Shown one piece after another: positions 34,742 through 43,874 of a DNA stretch of 64,000 nt. The stretch is from CAIWHR01 sp963773195. Lineage in GTDB: Bacteria > Pseudomonadota > Gammaproteobacteria > Burkholderiales > Casimicrobiaceae. Position 1 is the stretch's first letter, and the number at the start of each line of letters is the position of its first letter. Under the pieces are notes generated by a model, which saw nothing but the letters and a program-made list of their open reading frames with translations, searched no databases and was not told the origin of the DNA. The translations under genes and the position numbers were made by a program. The stretch spans positions 95,761 through 159,760 of the forward strand of contig CAVZAE010000011.1 of the NCBI GenBank assembly GCA_963773195.1, in the 5' to 3' direction.

Positions 34742-35045
34742 ATGCCTGAATACACGGTGCCTGGCGTCTACATCGAAGAATCGTCTAACCCCCCGCGGCC
34801 GATCGAAGGGGTCGACACCCGCACGACCGGCTTCCTGGGCAATACGGAGCGGGGGATGGTGCGGCCCACGCGGGTCTCGACCTTCGTCGAATTCGAGCGG
34901 AGCTTTGGTGGCGATGCCGGAAGTGCGTCTTACTTGCCCATTGCGGTTCGCGGCTTCTTCGAAAACGGCGGCGCGCGCTGCTACATCTGCCGGATCGCAA
35001 GCCGCAGCGCGACGATCGCCGAGGCGGTGTTCGGGCCGCACTTTC
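34742..35045 (+). pseudogene. Contractile tail sheath protein, N-terminal fragment
   Basis: About 100 codons with the unmistakable sheath N-terminus: MPEYTVPGVYIEESSNPPRP, then IEGVDTRTTGFLGNTERG, FVEFERSFGG and VRGFFENGGARCYICRI. Sheath proteins of phages, R-type pyocins and eCIS are ~350-500 residues; here the homology ends near 35040, where another gene's C-terminal coding sequence begins in a different frame. Truncated by deletion or rearrangement. Confidence 0.82.
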
Positions 35046-35879
35046 GGTCCCACCGACCTCGCGCACCTGATGATGATCGAATACGCGAACAGCTACGGCA
35101 ACGACTGGTTCGTGGTGCCGCTCACTCTGCCGATCGGATCGTTGACGCGCGTCGATTCGCTGGTCGTCACCGACAGTTTTGGCGTCCGCAGTCTCCTGCG
35201 CCCCATGGGCGACCGGTCACTGCCGCCATCGAACTGGTCCATGTGGCAGCTGTCGTTCCGTCGCAGGCCGGGTCAGGAACCGATAGCGAAGCCGATGTCG
35301 AATCTCTTCTTCCTGCCACCGACCGCAGGACAGCATACGGAAGGCGGCGCGCTCGAGGACGTGCTCTTCATGCGCGACGAGATGGCCAATCTCGCGTGGG
35401 CGATCGAGCGCGTCATCGAAAATCCGCTCGAGCAGCCCGTGCCGCGCGTGGACCCGGAAGCGGAAGCCGGGGACCCCGTGGCGGCGGAGGCCCCCTCGTC
35501 CGCGCAGGCGCCGCCGCGTTATCTGCTCTCGTCGCGCGTTCCCGGGTACTGGATTCCGCTACTGCCTATGCAGACCAAGGCGGCCGATGGCAAAGTCGTC
35601 TCGCGGCTACGCCGGGGCGCGGTCCTGCAGCCGGACGGGTCGCAGCGCGTGCAGCGCGCGTTGAGCGATGCGCTGGCGGCGTCCGGCGAGCTTCTGCTCT
35701 TCGATGAGGAAGTGCCACGCGAGGGGCAACATCTCACCCGCCGGCGGGTCGTGGCGCGCTGGATCGATGGATCGACGTGGATGTGGACCGCGTTCCGCAA
35801 GGAGATCGGTCGCGGCGAAGGTTCGAGCGGTCTCGTCTTCGACCGGCTTCAGCAGGACGGTGGCGCACCGCGCGAGTGA
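35046..35879 (+). pseudogene. C-terminal part of a conserved uncharacterised protein fused behind the sheath fragment
   Basis: About 277 codons, unrelated to sheath. Recognisable segments: FGPTDLAHLMMIEYANSYGN, DWFVVPLTLPIGSLTRVDSL, LEDVLFMRDEMANLAWAIER, YWIPLLPMQTKA and GRGEGSSGLVFDRL. Similar ends occur on large hypothetical proteins in several phyla, as far as I recall; I cannot name the family. It lacks its own start; the coding signal is strong. It overlaps or abuts the small membrane protein gene. Confidence 0.6.
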
Positions 35880-35887
35880 CCGCCATC

Positions 35888-36118
35888 ATGCGCCGCCTCG
35901 AAATCCAGATCCGTCGGCGCAATGGACAGGAACGCCGAATCGAGCTGGATCGATTCACGTCGTTCGTGGCGACTCTCGTCCTCGCCGTGGTCGTGATCAC
36001 GGTGCTGGCGGTCGCATTGGCGCTCGGGTACCTTGCGATCGGCGTGTTGCTTGTGGTCGTACTGATCGCGGTCGTCGCCGCCGTCCTGCGCGGCGCGTGG
36101 CGCAGCGTTCGCCGCTGA
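35888..36118 (+). CDS. Small membrane protein
   Basis: 76 residues. A basic N-terminus (MRRLEIQIRRRNGQERRIEL) is followed by two adjacent hydrophobic stretches (FVATLVLAVVVITVLAVALA; YLAIGVLLVVVLIAVVAAVL). A GTG at 35876 overlaps the preceding stop as GTGA and could be the start instead. Unknown function. Confidence 0.55.
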   Translation: MRRLEIQIRRRNGQERRIELDRFTSFVATLVLAVVVITVLAVALALGYLAIGVLLVVVLIAVVAAVLRGAWRSVRR

Positions 36119-36219
36119 CGGCGACGCGGCGAGTGTGCTTCTGGCCCCTGCGCGCCGACGACGCCGGTGTCGACTTCGAACGTCTCGGCATAGATCAGCC
36201 GTCCAGGGCCGCGGCGCGC

Positions 36220-38112
36220 TCACGTCGCCTGCTTCATCACGACGATCGTCAGGTCATCCTCGTGCTCGCGCGCGCCCGCGAAACGATTCACCTCCTCGAA
36301 GATGGCGTCGATGATCGCTTCGGGGTCCTTGGCGCGGTGGGCGACCACGAGCTCCCGCAATCGATCGGCGCCGAAGAAGGCTCCCGCCGCATTGCTGCGC
36401 TCGGTGATGCCGTCGGTGTAGAAGACGACGATGTCGCCGTCGTCGAGCTTGAGCTTGACCTCTTCGAAGCGCGCGTCCTTGTCGATGCCCAGCAACGCGC
36501 CGTCGGCCTTGATCGTCGTGCATTGCACCTCGCTCGAGCGCAGCAGGATCGCCGGCGGATGGCCGGCGTTGGCGTAGCTCAGCTCTCCCCTGGTCGCATC
36601 GAACATCGCGCAGCAGGCGGTCATGAACATCTTTGCGCGATCGAGGTCGTCGTACAGCAGTGCATTGAGCTTGGCGAGCGTGTTGGCTGCGCTCGTTGAT
36701 GCAAGCCGCTCGGTGAGAAACGTCGTCCGCGCCTCCGCCATCAGCAGCGCGGCGCCGACGCCGTGGCCGGCCACGTCGCCGACGAAGCTGTCCATGCCGT
36801 CGCCGGAACGGGGGAAGTAGCCGAAGTAGTCGCCGCCGACCGCCTCCGCCGGCACGCAGCGTCCCGCGACGCGAATCTTGCCAAGGGTCAGCGCCTCGTG
36901 CGGCAAGAGCGCCTGCTGGATCTGCCGGGCGATGTCGAGATGGGCCCGTGTGACCGCAAGCTCGACCTCTGCGACCCGTCGCTTCTCCTCGGCATGGCGC
37001 AGCGCGCGGTCGCGAGCCTGCAGCGCCGCGGCCATGCTGTTGAAGGTGCGGGCGAGCAGATCGAGCTCGTTGCGCTTGCCGGACAACGGGACGCGCGCGT
37101 CGAGATTGCCGCGCCCGAGCAGCCGCGTGGACGCCACGAGCCCATCGACCTGTCGCAGCATCAGTCCGCCGCCGAACCATGCGGCGGCGATCGCGAGCAG
37201 GGTCACGACGCCAAGCGCCAGCAGGTTGCGCCTGAGCTGCCGGTTGATCTCTGCGAAGGCGGCCGACTTCGACACCCCGATGGTCGCTCCCACGTTGACG
37301 CCGGCGATCGTCACCGCGCGAACCCACAGCCGCGGCACGCCCTGCGCATCGTCAGCTTCGAGGACGCCGCGATCGGGCTGACCCGCAAACGTCGCCAGCA
37401 CGTCCTTCTCGGGCAGCGGTTTGCCTACCAGCGTGTCGTCGGGCGGAACGTGCGCGAGCACAGTGCCGTTGGGATCGGTCAACGCAAGCATCGTGCCCGG
37501 AGGAAGGTTGATCTGCGCAGCCGCCGAGCTGAGCCAGCTCAGGCCTTGCCCGGCGACGACCATCGACTCGACGCGTCCGTCAGGACCAAGCAGCGGAAGC
37601 GCGAAATTGATCGTGGGTACCAGGGAGATGCGCCCGATTTGGTAATCCCCGACCGCGAAGCGGCGCGTTTCCATCGCGCGCTTGAAGTAAGGCCGATCGG
37701 CGATGTTGATCGAACCCGGCATCGGTACGGCGCTGCAGGTGACGTTGCCGGTCGCGTCGACGGTGAGGAAATTCCGGTACTGCGAGTACGCCTCCAGCAG
37801 CTCGGCCAACAGCGGCGCGCATGTCGCCGGAGAACGTAGCTGGGGCAGGTGTGCAAAGGTCGTCAGCAATTGCCGCGCGGCCTCGATCTGCGCTGCCTGG
37901 TCGCGAGTCACGATGTCGAGCACCCGCATCGCATCGCGCTTGACACTGGCGATCGCTGCCTTGCGCTCCTCGAACTGCCCGTACAGCACGAGTGCGAACC
38001 ACGGCACGAGCACGAGCAGGACGAGCCCGAGCAGCCGGACCCGCAGGCTGATATAGGGCCGCGCTTCGGATTCGACGACCGGCGGCAGTTGCGGGGCCGC
38101 ACCGCCGCTCAC
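36220..38112 (-). CDS. Sensor-type PP2C serine phosphatase (RsbU/SpoIIE family)
   Basis: 630 residues. N-terminal TM (LLGLVLLVLVPWFALVLYGQF), a periplasmic Cache-like sensor (about 60-300), second TM (LLALGVVTLLAIAAAWFGGGL), HAMP (VDGLVASTRLLGRGNLDARV), a short coiled coil, and a PP2C_SIG domain with metal motifs GGDYFGYFP, GDVAGHGVGAALLMA and DDLTIVVM. Such enzymes dephosphorylate STAS anti-anti-sigma proteins in partner-switching. Its start overlaps the stop of the upstream STAS gene (ATGA), naming its likely substrate. Confidence 0.92.
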   Translation of the reverse strand: MSGGAAPQLPPVVESEARPYISLRVRLLGLVLLVLVPWFALVLYGQFEERKAAIASVKRDAMRVLDIVTRDQAAQIEAARQLLTTFAHLPQLRSPATCAPLLAELLEAYSQYRNFLTVDATGNVTCSAVPMPGSINIADRPYFKRAMETRRFAVGDYQIGRISLVPTINFALPLLGPDGRVESMVVAGQGLSWLSSAAAQINLPPGTMLALTDPNGTVLAHVPPDDTLVGKPLPEKDVLATFAGQPDRGVLEADDAQGVPRLWVRAVTIAGVNVGATIGVSKSAAFAEINRQLRRNLLALGVVTLLAIAAAWFGGGLMLRQVDGLVASTRLLGRGNLDARVPLSGKRNELDLLARTFNSMAAALQARDRALRHAEEKRRVAEVELAVTRAHLDIARQIQQALLPHEALTLGKIRVAGRCVPAEAVGGDYFGYFPRSGDGMDSFVGDVAGHGVGAALLMAEARTTFLTERLASTSAANTLAKLNALLYDDLDRAKMFMTACCAMFDATRGELSYANAGHPPAILLRSSEVQCTTIKADGALLGIDKDARFEEVKLKLDDGDIVVFYTDGITERSNAAGAFFGADRLRELVVAHRAKDPEAIIDAIFEEVNRFAGAREHEDDLTIVVMKQAT

Positions 38113-38504
38113 GAGGACTCGCCTCCAGTCGCGGCACGTTGCGCTGCGAGGGCGTCGCTCGACAGTGCGGCGAGCGCGGCGTCGAGCGTCGGATAGATCC
38201 CGACGACGTTCTCGAAGCGGGCGACCGCCAGGATCTCGGCGACGGCCGGCCGCATCCGCGCGACCGCGATACGGGCGCCGCGCGAGCGCAGCTCCTTGGC
38301 CGCGATGATCAGCACGCGCAGGCCGAGGCTGCCGATGTACTCGACGCGCTCGAGGTCGAACACGAGACCGGCGCGCGCGCCGACGGAGGGATCCGCCAGG
38401 CTCATGACGGCCCGTTCGAATTCGGGACCGGCGGCGATGTCGATGCGGCCCGCCGGCTCGACGACGACGACGTCAGCGTACGTGCGGCTCGCGATCTCCA
38501 CCAA
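38109..38504 (-). CDS. STAS-domain anti-sigma factor antagonist
   Basis: 131 residues. SpoIIAA-like fold with VVVVEPAGRIDIAAGPEFER and the phosphorylatable serine in VEYIGSLGLRVLIIAAKEL (about residue 75). It would bind an anti-sigma kinase when dephosphorylated. Co-transcribed with the phosphatase; no kinase is adjacent. Confidence 0.9.
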   Translation of the reverse strand: MVEIASRTYADVVVVEPAGRIDIAAGPEFERAVMSLADPSVGARAGLVFDLERVEYIGSLGLRVLIIAAKELRSRGARIAVARMRPAVAEILAVARFENVVGIYPTLDAALAALSSDALAAQRAATGGESS

Positions 38505-38610
38505 GTCTCCCCGGGTCGTGCTTCGCGCCGGGGATAGTATGCCTCAGGCGCGGGGCAGCATCGGGGCGCAGCGTCCATCCACATCGCGTGCAGCCGCCGT
38601 CCGTCCGCAT

Positions 38611-38638
38611 CCGAGTGCAGCCATCCGTCTGCACTCGG
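38611..38638. repeat. Perfect inverted repeat, 10-bp arms
   Basis: CCGAGTGCAG (38611-38620) and CTGCACTCGG (38629-38638) are perfect complements around CCATCCGT. No T-tract follows on either strand, so not an obvious terminator. It lies in a 431-bp gene-free stretch. Confidence 0.7.
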
Positions 38639-38644
38639 CCCCTG

Positions 38645-38905
38645 CGGGGCTTGGCACACTCCACGCGCCCCGCTAGGGGCCGGGCGCAGACGATCGGCTA
38701 TCGGGACCGCAAGGCGCGCCGCAGCCTATCCCCACGTCCCGTGATCGATCGCCGCAATTGCTCGCTACAATCGGCTGCTCGATCGTGCGTCCATACCCGG
38801 CCCCAGCGGTGCGCGTGGAGTGTGCCAAGCACCGCGGGGGCCGGCTGTGGACGCACCCTCCTGACTGCCATGCGTGTGGAGTGTGCCAAGCACCGCGGGG
38901 GCCGG
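38645..38905. repeat. Three copies of a GTGGAGTGTGCCAAGC element
   Basis: A 30-bp direct repeat, beginning GTGGAGTGTGCCAAGCACCG and ending GGGGGCCGG, lies at 38815-38844 and 38876-38905. A third, partial copy is inverted at about 38645-38666 (GGGCTTGGCACACTCCACGC). The gene-free interval 38505-38935 holds nothing else I can identify. Confidence 0.8.
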
Positions 38906-38935
38906 GGTATGGCGCACCATCTCGGGCTGCTGGCA

Positions 38936-39868
38936 TCAGAAGCCGACGTCGCTGCCGCCTTTGAGCTGCAATATGCGGCGCGCATCGTCCGGGCTCGCGA
39001 CCTCGAGTCCGAGTCGCTCGACGATCTCGCGCGCGGCTTGGACCTGGGCGGCGTTCGACGGCGCGAGCATGCCTGGGCCGAGCCAGAGACTGTCTTCGAG
39101 GCCGACACGCAAGTTGCCACCCATCGCGACCGACATTGTGGCGACCGGCAGCTGGTTGCGGCCCGCGCCGAGCACGCTCCACCAGTAAGCGTCGCCGAAC
39201 AGGCGGTCGGCGGTCCGCTTCATGTGCAGCACGTCGTCGGGATGTGCGCCGATGCCGCCGAGGATGCCGAAGACGCTCTGGATGAACAGCGGCGGTGCCA
39301 GGATGCCTCGATCGAGGAAGTGCTTCGCCGTGTACAGATGCCCGATGTCGTAGCACTCGATCTCGAAGCGCGTGCGATTGGCAGCGCACGAGCGGAGGAT
39401 GTATTCGATGTCCTTGAACGTGTTCTTGAAGATGCGTTCGTCCGAGCCGGCGAGGTAGGGCTTCTCCCAGTCGAACTTGAACTCCCTGAACCGGTTCAGC
39501 ATCGGGAACAGGCCGAAGTTCATGGAGCCCATGTTGAGCGATGCGACCTCGGGCTTGAGCTGCAGCGCCGGTTGCAGCCGCTCCTCGATGGTCATCGTTG
39601 CGGCGCCGCCGGTCGTGAAATTCAACACGACGTCGCAACGGCGCTTGATGTCGGCCGCGAACTCGCGGAAGTACTTGGGATCCTGCGTCGGGTGGCCATC
39701 GGCCGGATCGCGCGCGTGGAGATGTACGATCGCGGCACCCGCCTGCGCCGCGCCGACCGCGGCATCGGCGATCTCCTGGGGCGTGATCGGCAGGTGCGGC
39801 GACATCGACGGCGTGTGGATGCTGCCGGTCACCGCGCAGGTGATGATGACTTTGCGTCCCTCTGCCAT
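38936..39868 (-). CDS. Beta-keto acid cleavage enzyme (BKACE, DUF849 family)
   Basis: 310 residues. TIM-barrel family of 3-keto-5-aminohexanoate cleavage enzymes, which condense a beta-keto acid with acetyl-CoA to give acetoacetate and a new CoA ester. Zinc-binding HLH in AAIVHLHARDP (about residues 46-56), conserved KVIITCAVTGSIHTPSMSPH at the N-terminus and NFTTGG. The substrate cannot be inferred. ATG 39868; the extra open frame upstream to 40267 lies inside the divergent lipoprotein gene region. Confidence 0.9.
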   Translation of the reverse strand: MAEGRKVIITCAVTGSIHTPSMSPHLPITPQEIADAAVGAAQAGAAIVHLHARDPADGHPTQDPKYFREFAADIKRRCDVVLNFTTGGAATMTIEERLQPALQLKPEVASLNMGSMNFGLFPMLNRFREFKFDWEKPYLAGSDERIFKNTFKDIEYILRSCAANRTRFEIECYDIGHLYTAKHFLDRGILAPPLFIQSVFGILGGIGAHPDDVLHMKRTADRLFGDAYWWSVLGAGRNQLPVATMSVAMGGNLRVGLEDSLWLGPGMLAPSNAAQVQAAREIVERLGLEVASPDDARRILQLKGGSDVGF

Positions 39869-39963
39869 GGCGGGAATCCCCCGAAATTGAGCGCTCGCGC
39901 ATATTGTCAGCACATCGACGCGCGGTCTACACTCGCCGTTCTGCGCGTCGTACAGGAGAGTGT

Positions 39964-41487
39964 GTGCAATACGGTTTCCGCGCGATTTCAGTGGCGCTTG
40001 CCGCGCTGGCGCTGATCGCCGCGTCCGGCTGCAGCTGGATCGTCGCTGCGACCGATACGACGCTCCGCGGCGATGCCAGGAACATCGCGTTCCACTTTCC
40101 CGACGCGAGGAAATATCTCGCGTGTGTGCAAACGCCGAAAGGGCCGTGCGACCCGCTGCCGAGCCAGCGCGTCGAACCCGTAAATCTGACCCTCGCTCAA
40201 GGCACGGCTGCAGGCTGGACGTGCAATGTGGCCCAGGTCGCTCGCGGGGTGGCGGTCCTCCGGGCATCCGCCGGAATCAAGGATTCGATCGGCGCTGTCG
40301 AGGTCGATCCTCTGGGCCGAACGAGCACGTTGGCGCGCCGCGCGCTTGCGCGCGAACCGTCGCTGCAGGCTGCGATCCTCGAACCCGAGCTGCAGCGGCT
40401 TCTCGCCAACGGTGGCGAGGTTCCGGGGGCGGCGGACGCGATGCACGCGTTGACGAGCGACACAGCGCAGAAGATGCACGACTTCTATTGGGCGATCCTG
40501 GGCGTGCCGCGCGAGGGCAGCACGGACACCACGCTGCGCCTCACGGCCACCGAAATGCGGGACTATGCCGATGCGATCCAGGCCGCGGCGGGTAACCGGT
40601 CGTGGAAACCGTTCTTCTTCTGCTCACTGGCCCGCCTGCAGGTGGTGGAGAGCAGGGCTCGGACCGCGGGCGAAGATCAAAGAGGAGCGCTCGCGCGCGA
40701 AGCCGGGGCGCTCGACGCCGTCGCCATCGGGTCACTCTATCTGGACGAGTACATGGACGCGTACTTCAGGAGCGGCCAGTTCTTCGATTTTGTCGTCAAT
40801 CCCGGGACCGCGATGGCCGACCTTGAGAGCGAGCTGAAGGCAAAGCTCGGCCTGAACGACGCGGAGGCGAAGGCGCTCGCCGCAAAAATCGTGGCCGAGC
40901 TCGGTACCGGAGAACTGGGGAAGGATGGCAAGTATCATTTGCTCACGAAGCTCGCTGGAGGCTTCGTGACCCGCGGCGGCAAAAAGTGGGCATTCCCGGA
41001 CGTCGATTTCACGTTCACACCTTTTTCCGAGAACGCGTTCACGGTCTCGAAGATCGATCTGACCGCGGTCGGCTCCGACGTCATACGCGTGTCGGTTGAA
41101 GCGCTGGGCGACTCGATCGCACAGCTTCCTGGTACCAGGGAGTCGACCGGGTGCAAATCGCCGCACCATCTGCTCGATTGTTACGATCCGGCCAGCTACA
41201 ACGTGACCGCGGAGCATTTCGCGTCGGTCAGCGAGGACGCGGCGGCCGCGGAAAGCATGGTGGGCGGAGTCACCGGCAAGCTGATCCGCGGAATCTCGTG
41301 GCTTTCGCTCAACAACGAGGCGATCGCGAAGGCGATCGAGACCGCGCTCGGAGTCGCCGCCCGCAAGGCGACCGAGAAATTGAGCTGGTGCTTCTACGCA
41401 TGTACCGATCCCCGGTCGTCGCTTCGTGCGCGTGCGGGCGTGCCTTGGGACGGGCAGACGACGGTTGTATTCGAGTTCCATCCTTGA
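39964..41487 (+). CDS. Large lipoprotein of unknown function
   Basis: 507 residues from GTG 39964 with AGGAGA upstream. Lipoprotein signal with lipobox AASGC. The mature protein has a Cys-containing N-terminal region, a helical middle (LRLTATEMRDYADAIQAAAG; ALDAVAIGSLYLDEYMDAYF) and a C-terminal part with four more cysteines (TGCKSPHHLLDCYDPA, WCFYACTDP). No family recognised. Divergent from the BKACE gene. Confidence 0.75.
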   Translation: MQYGFRAISVALAALALIAASGCSWIVAATDTTLRGDARNIAFHFPDARKYLACVQTPKGPCDPLPSQRVEPVNLTLAQGTAAGWTCNVAQVARGVAVLRASAGIKDSIGAVEVDPLGRTSTLARRALAREPSLQAAILEPELQRLLANGGEVPGAADAMHALTSDTAQKMHDFYWAILGVPREGSTDTTLRLTATEMRDYADAIQAAAGNRSWKPFFFCSLARLQVVESRARTAGEDQRGALAREAGALDAVAIGSLYLDEYMDAYFRSGQFFDFVVNPGTAMADLESELKAKLGLNDAEAKALAAKIVAELGTGELGKDGKYHLLTKLAGGFVTRGGKKWAFPDVDFTFTPFSENAFTVSKIDLTAVGSDVIRVSVEALGDSIAQLPGTRESTGCKSPHHLLDCYDPASYNVTAEHFASVSEDAAAAESMVGGVTGKLIRGISWLSLNNEAIAKAIETALGVAARKATEKLSWCFYACTDPRSSLRARAGVPWDGQTTVVFEFHP

Positions 41488-41528
41488 CAGCGGAGAAACG
41501 GCATCACGTCCAACAGATCTCGCGAGGC

Positions 41529-43007
41529 TCAGCGCGACCCGCCGCTCCACGCGAGGAGATTCAGGAACTCGCGCCGCGTCTTCGGTCCGTGCGTCAGGAA
41601 CGTCGGATCGGCACGCTCGCGATAGTCGAGCCGGTCCTGCGTCACCTGTCGCTGCGGCAGGTGTACCTTGAGCACGTCGGCGGAAACCGTATAGATCTTG
41701 AGCGCGTTGCGGCCGAACACCTTCGCGCGCAACGCGGGCGTGATCTTCGGATAGCCGTACCGCTCGCTCGAGTCGCGTCGAGATCTGGAACGTCCGGAAC
41801 GCCTGGATCTGGTCCTGCGGCGAGCCGTACCAGATCGAGTCGGTGCCCCACAGCACGTTGTCCTCGCCGACGAACTTGAACAGCTTGCCGAGCGCGTGCG
41901 CGGCGTGATCGGGGTCGCGCATCAGGAAGCGCCAGGTCGACCCGAGCTCGGCGTAGACATTGCGTCCGGGCTTGATGCCGTTGCTTGCGCAGGCTCGTGA
42001 CGAGCGCGTCGATGCCGTCGGTGCGCGCGCGCGTCGTACGGGCCTTCCGGCTTGCCGGCGACGAAGCCCGAGTGATAGATGAGGAAGTTGACGTCGGGAA
42101 AGCGCTTGGCGACGCGGCCGACGTCGACGCACGGTCGAGTGCTCGTAGGACTGCGGCCGAACGGCAGGCCCTTGTGCACGGCGATGTTCTTGACGCCGAG
42201 CTTGCGCGCCTTCTCGATGAACGCGAGGCCCGGATCGTCGTCGAGGAAGAAGCCCTTGCCGTCCGGCCCCCATTGCGTGTACGTCTTCCACGCGCGCGAT
42301 CCTGTAGCGCTCTGCGAGCATGTCCATCCCCTCGAGGTCGCCGGCCTGGTTCGGGATTGACGCGCCCGTGCAGCAACATCCGGTGCGTGCCCTGCATGCT
42401 TCTCGACGATCGCGCGCGGTGGCGGCGGCCTCCTCGATGGTCAGCGGCTCGCCCTCGCGCGTCGACGGCACGAACGACAGCACGATGACGATCGGTGTCC
42501 GAGTCGAGGAACACGTCCTTCACGAACGCGTCGGAATCGAGGCAGCGCAGCGAAGCGAGGCCCGGGGCGTCGACGAACTGCAGCTCGCGCGATTGGTGGC
42601 GAAGCGCAGCGGCTGGGCGCCCGGCGGCAGTTCCTTCGTCCACGCGCCCGTCGGATTCACGAAGTGACCCTGAACGTCGAAGATGAAGTCGTCCGTGTCG
42701 AGCGCGGCCGTGCGCCTGCGTCGTCGATCTCCGCTTCGTCGGCGATCTCGTAGTAGCTGCCGCGGCGATTGTCCGCGGCGTAGGCCGCGTTCATCGCCAG
42801 GAGCGTCGTCGCGGCGCCGCACGCCGACACGAGGAAGTCGCGGCGCGAAAGACCCAGTCGCTTCGCGTTGACCGTGGCGCGCTCGAGCGCGAGCGTGCGG
42901 GCATGGCGATGCACCGGCTCCAGCGGAATCGGCGCGAACTCGCCGTTGGTCGTCGTGTCGAGCTTGATCGGCAGCCGGGTGCCGTCGGGATCGTGACGGT
43001 GGCGCAT
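41529..43007 (-). pseudogene. Tat-exported amidohydrolase-family protein, frameshifted
   Basis: Start ATG 43007 with GGAG upstream. A twin-arginine signal, LGLSRRDFLVSACGAATTLL, lies unusually far in (about residues 52-71). Downstream the coding signal hops frames at least six times (IFDVQGHFVNPTGAWTKELP; GMDMLAERY; WRFLMRDPDHAAHALGKLFK; NVLWGTDSIWYGSPQDQIQA; MRAKVFGRNALKIYTVS), together giving a TIM-barrel metal-dependent hydrolase of the amidohydrolase_2 type. Stop at 41531-41529. Frameshift density suggests assembly indels. Confidence 0.75.
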
Positions 43008-43159
43008 GATGGCTCCTGCAAAAGGACGGGGCTATAGTACGCCGCACGGCGCGAACCGGCGGAGCGCAGAACCGGTCCAAGTGTTCGCCACTTGTTGCAC
43101 GCTGCCCCCACCCCCAACTCGGGTTTGCCGGACCCATCAACGCTGCAAGGAGGGACGCC

Positions 43160-43720
43160 ATGGGCCTCTTCGATCGAATCTTCGGCGCGGCTCCCCGCGA
43201 GCCGGCGGCCGCTGCTTCTTCCGACGACGAACAGGCGATCGCCCGCTATCGGTACATGCTACGAACGGCGCCGCCGGAAGCGATCGAGCAGGCGCACACC
43301 GAGGCGTTCGCGCGCCTCACGCCGGAGCAGCGGCGCATGATGCTGGAGCAGCTGCGCGCGGCGAATCCGGAGGGCGCGCGCGACTCGACCCCCGTGCTCT
43401 CCGATCCGCAGGCGCTCGCGCGCTACGCGACGCGCACCGAGATCCGCCAGCCGGGAACGCTCGAGCGCACGTTCGGCGCCATGCCGGCCGCGAGCGGCCT
43501 GGGCTTCGGCGGCATCCTCGCCGGCAGCCTGCTCGGCAGCATGGCGGGCTCGGTGCTGGGAACGGCGATCGCGCAGGAGTTCATGGGACACCATCCCGGG
43601 ATGGATCTCGGCGGAATCGATCACGCGCAGGTCGCGGACAACCTCCAGGTCGACGCCATGCCTGGCGACATCATCGAGGACACAGGCGGGTTCGACCTGC
43701 CCGATACGTTCGACGTCTAG
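43160..43720 (+). CDS. Hypothetical protein with glycine-zipper segment
   Basis: 186 residues, AAGGAGG ribosome site. Starts MGLFDRIFGAAPREPAAAAS; helical middle (EQRRMMLEQLRAANPEGAR); a small-residue hydrophobic segment GFGGILAGSLLGSMAGSVLG (about 113-132) like a glycine zipper; acidic tail GGFDLPDTFDV. Probably membrane-associated. Function unknown. Confidence 0.7.
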   Translation: MGLFDRIFGAAPREPAAAASSDDEQAIARYRYMLRTAPPEAIEQAHTEAFARLTPEQRRMMLEQLRAANPEGARDSTPVLSDPQALARYATRTEIRQPGTLERTFGAMPAASGLGFGGILAGSLLGSMAGSVLGTAIAQEFMGHHPGMDLGGIDHAQVADNLQVDAMPGDIIEDTGGFDLPDTFDV

Positions 43721-43874
43721 CGGTCAGGGAGTGACCGCGCGGCGGCTCGCCCCCATGTGAAACGCAAGACAACGCCCCCGGCGCGGCGGAATTGCTTTCG
43801 CTCGCGAAGGAGCCGTTGCAGCGCCCCTGGGCCGCGGCGCCGCCGCTTGGGCTGGCTTCAAGGTCTCCCGCGTT

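Noticed and set aside
38815..38905. 30-bp direct repeats as a minimal CRISPR array
   Set aside because: Only two direct copies, one 31-bp interval, no cas genes, and a third copy is inverted.
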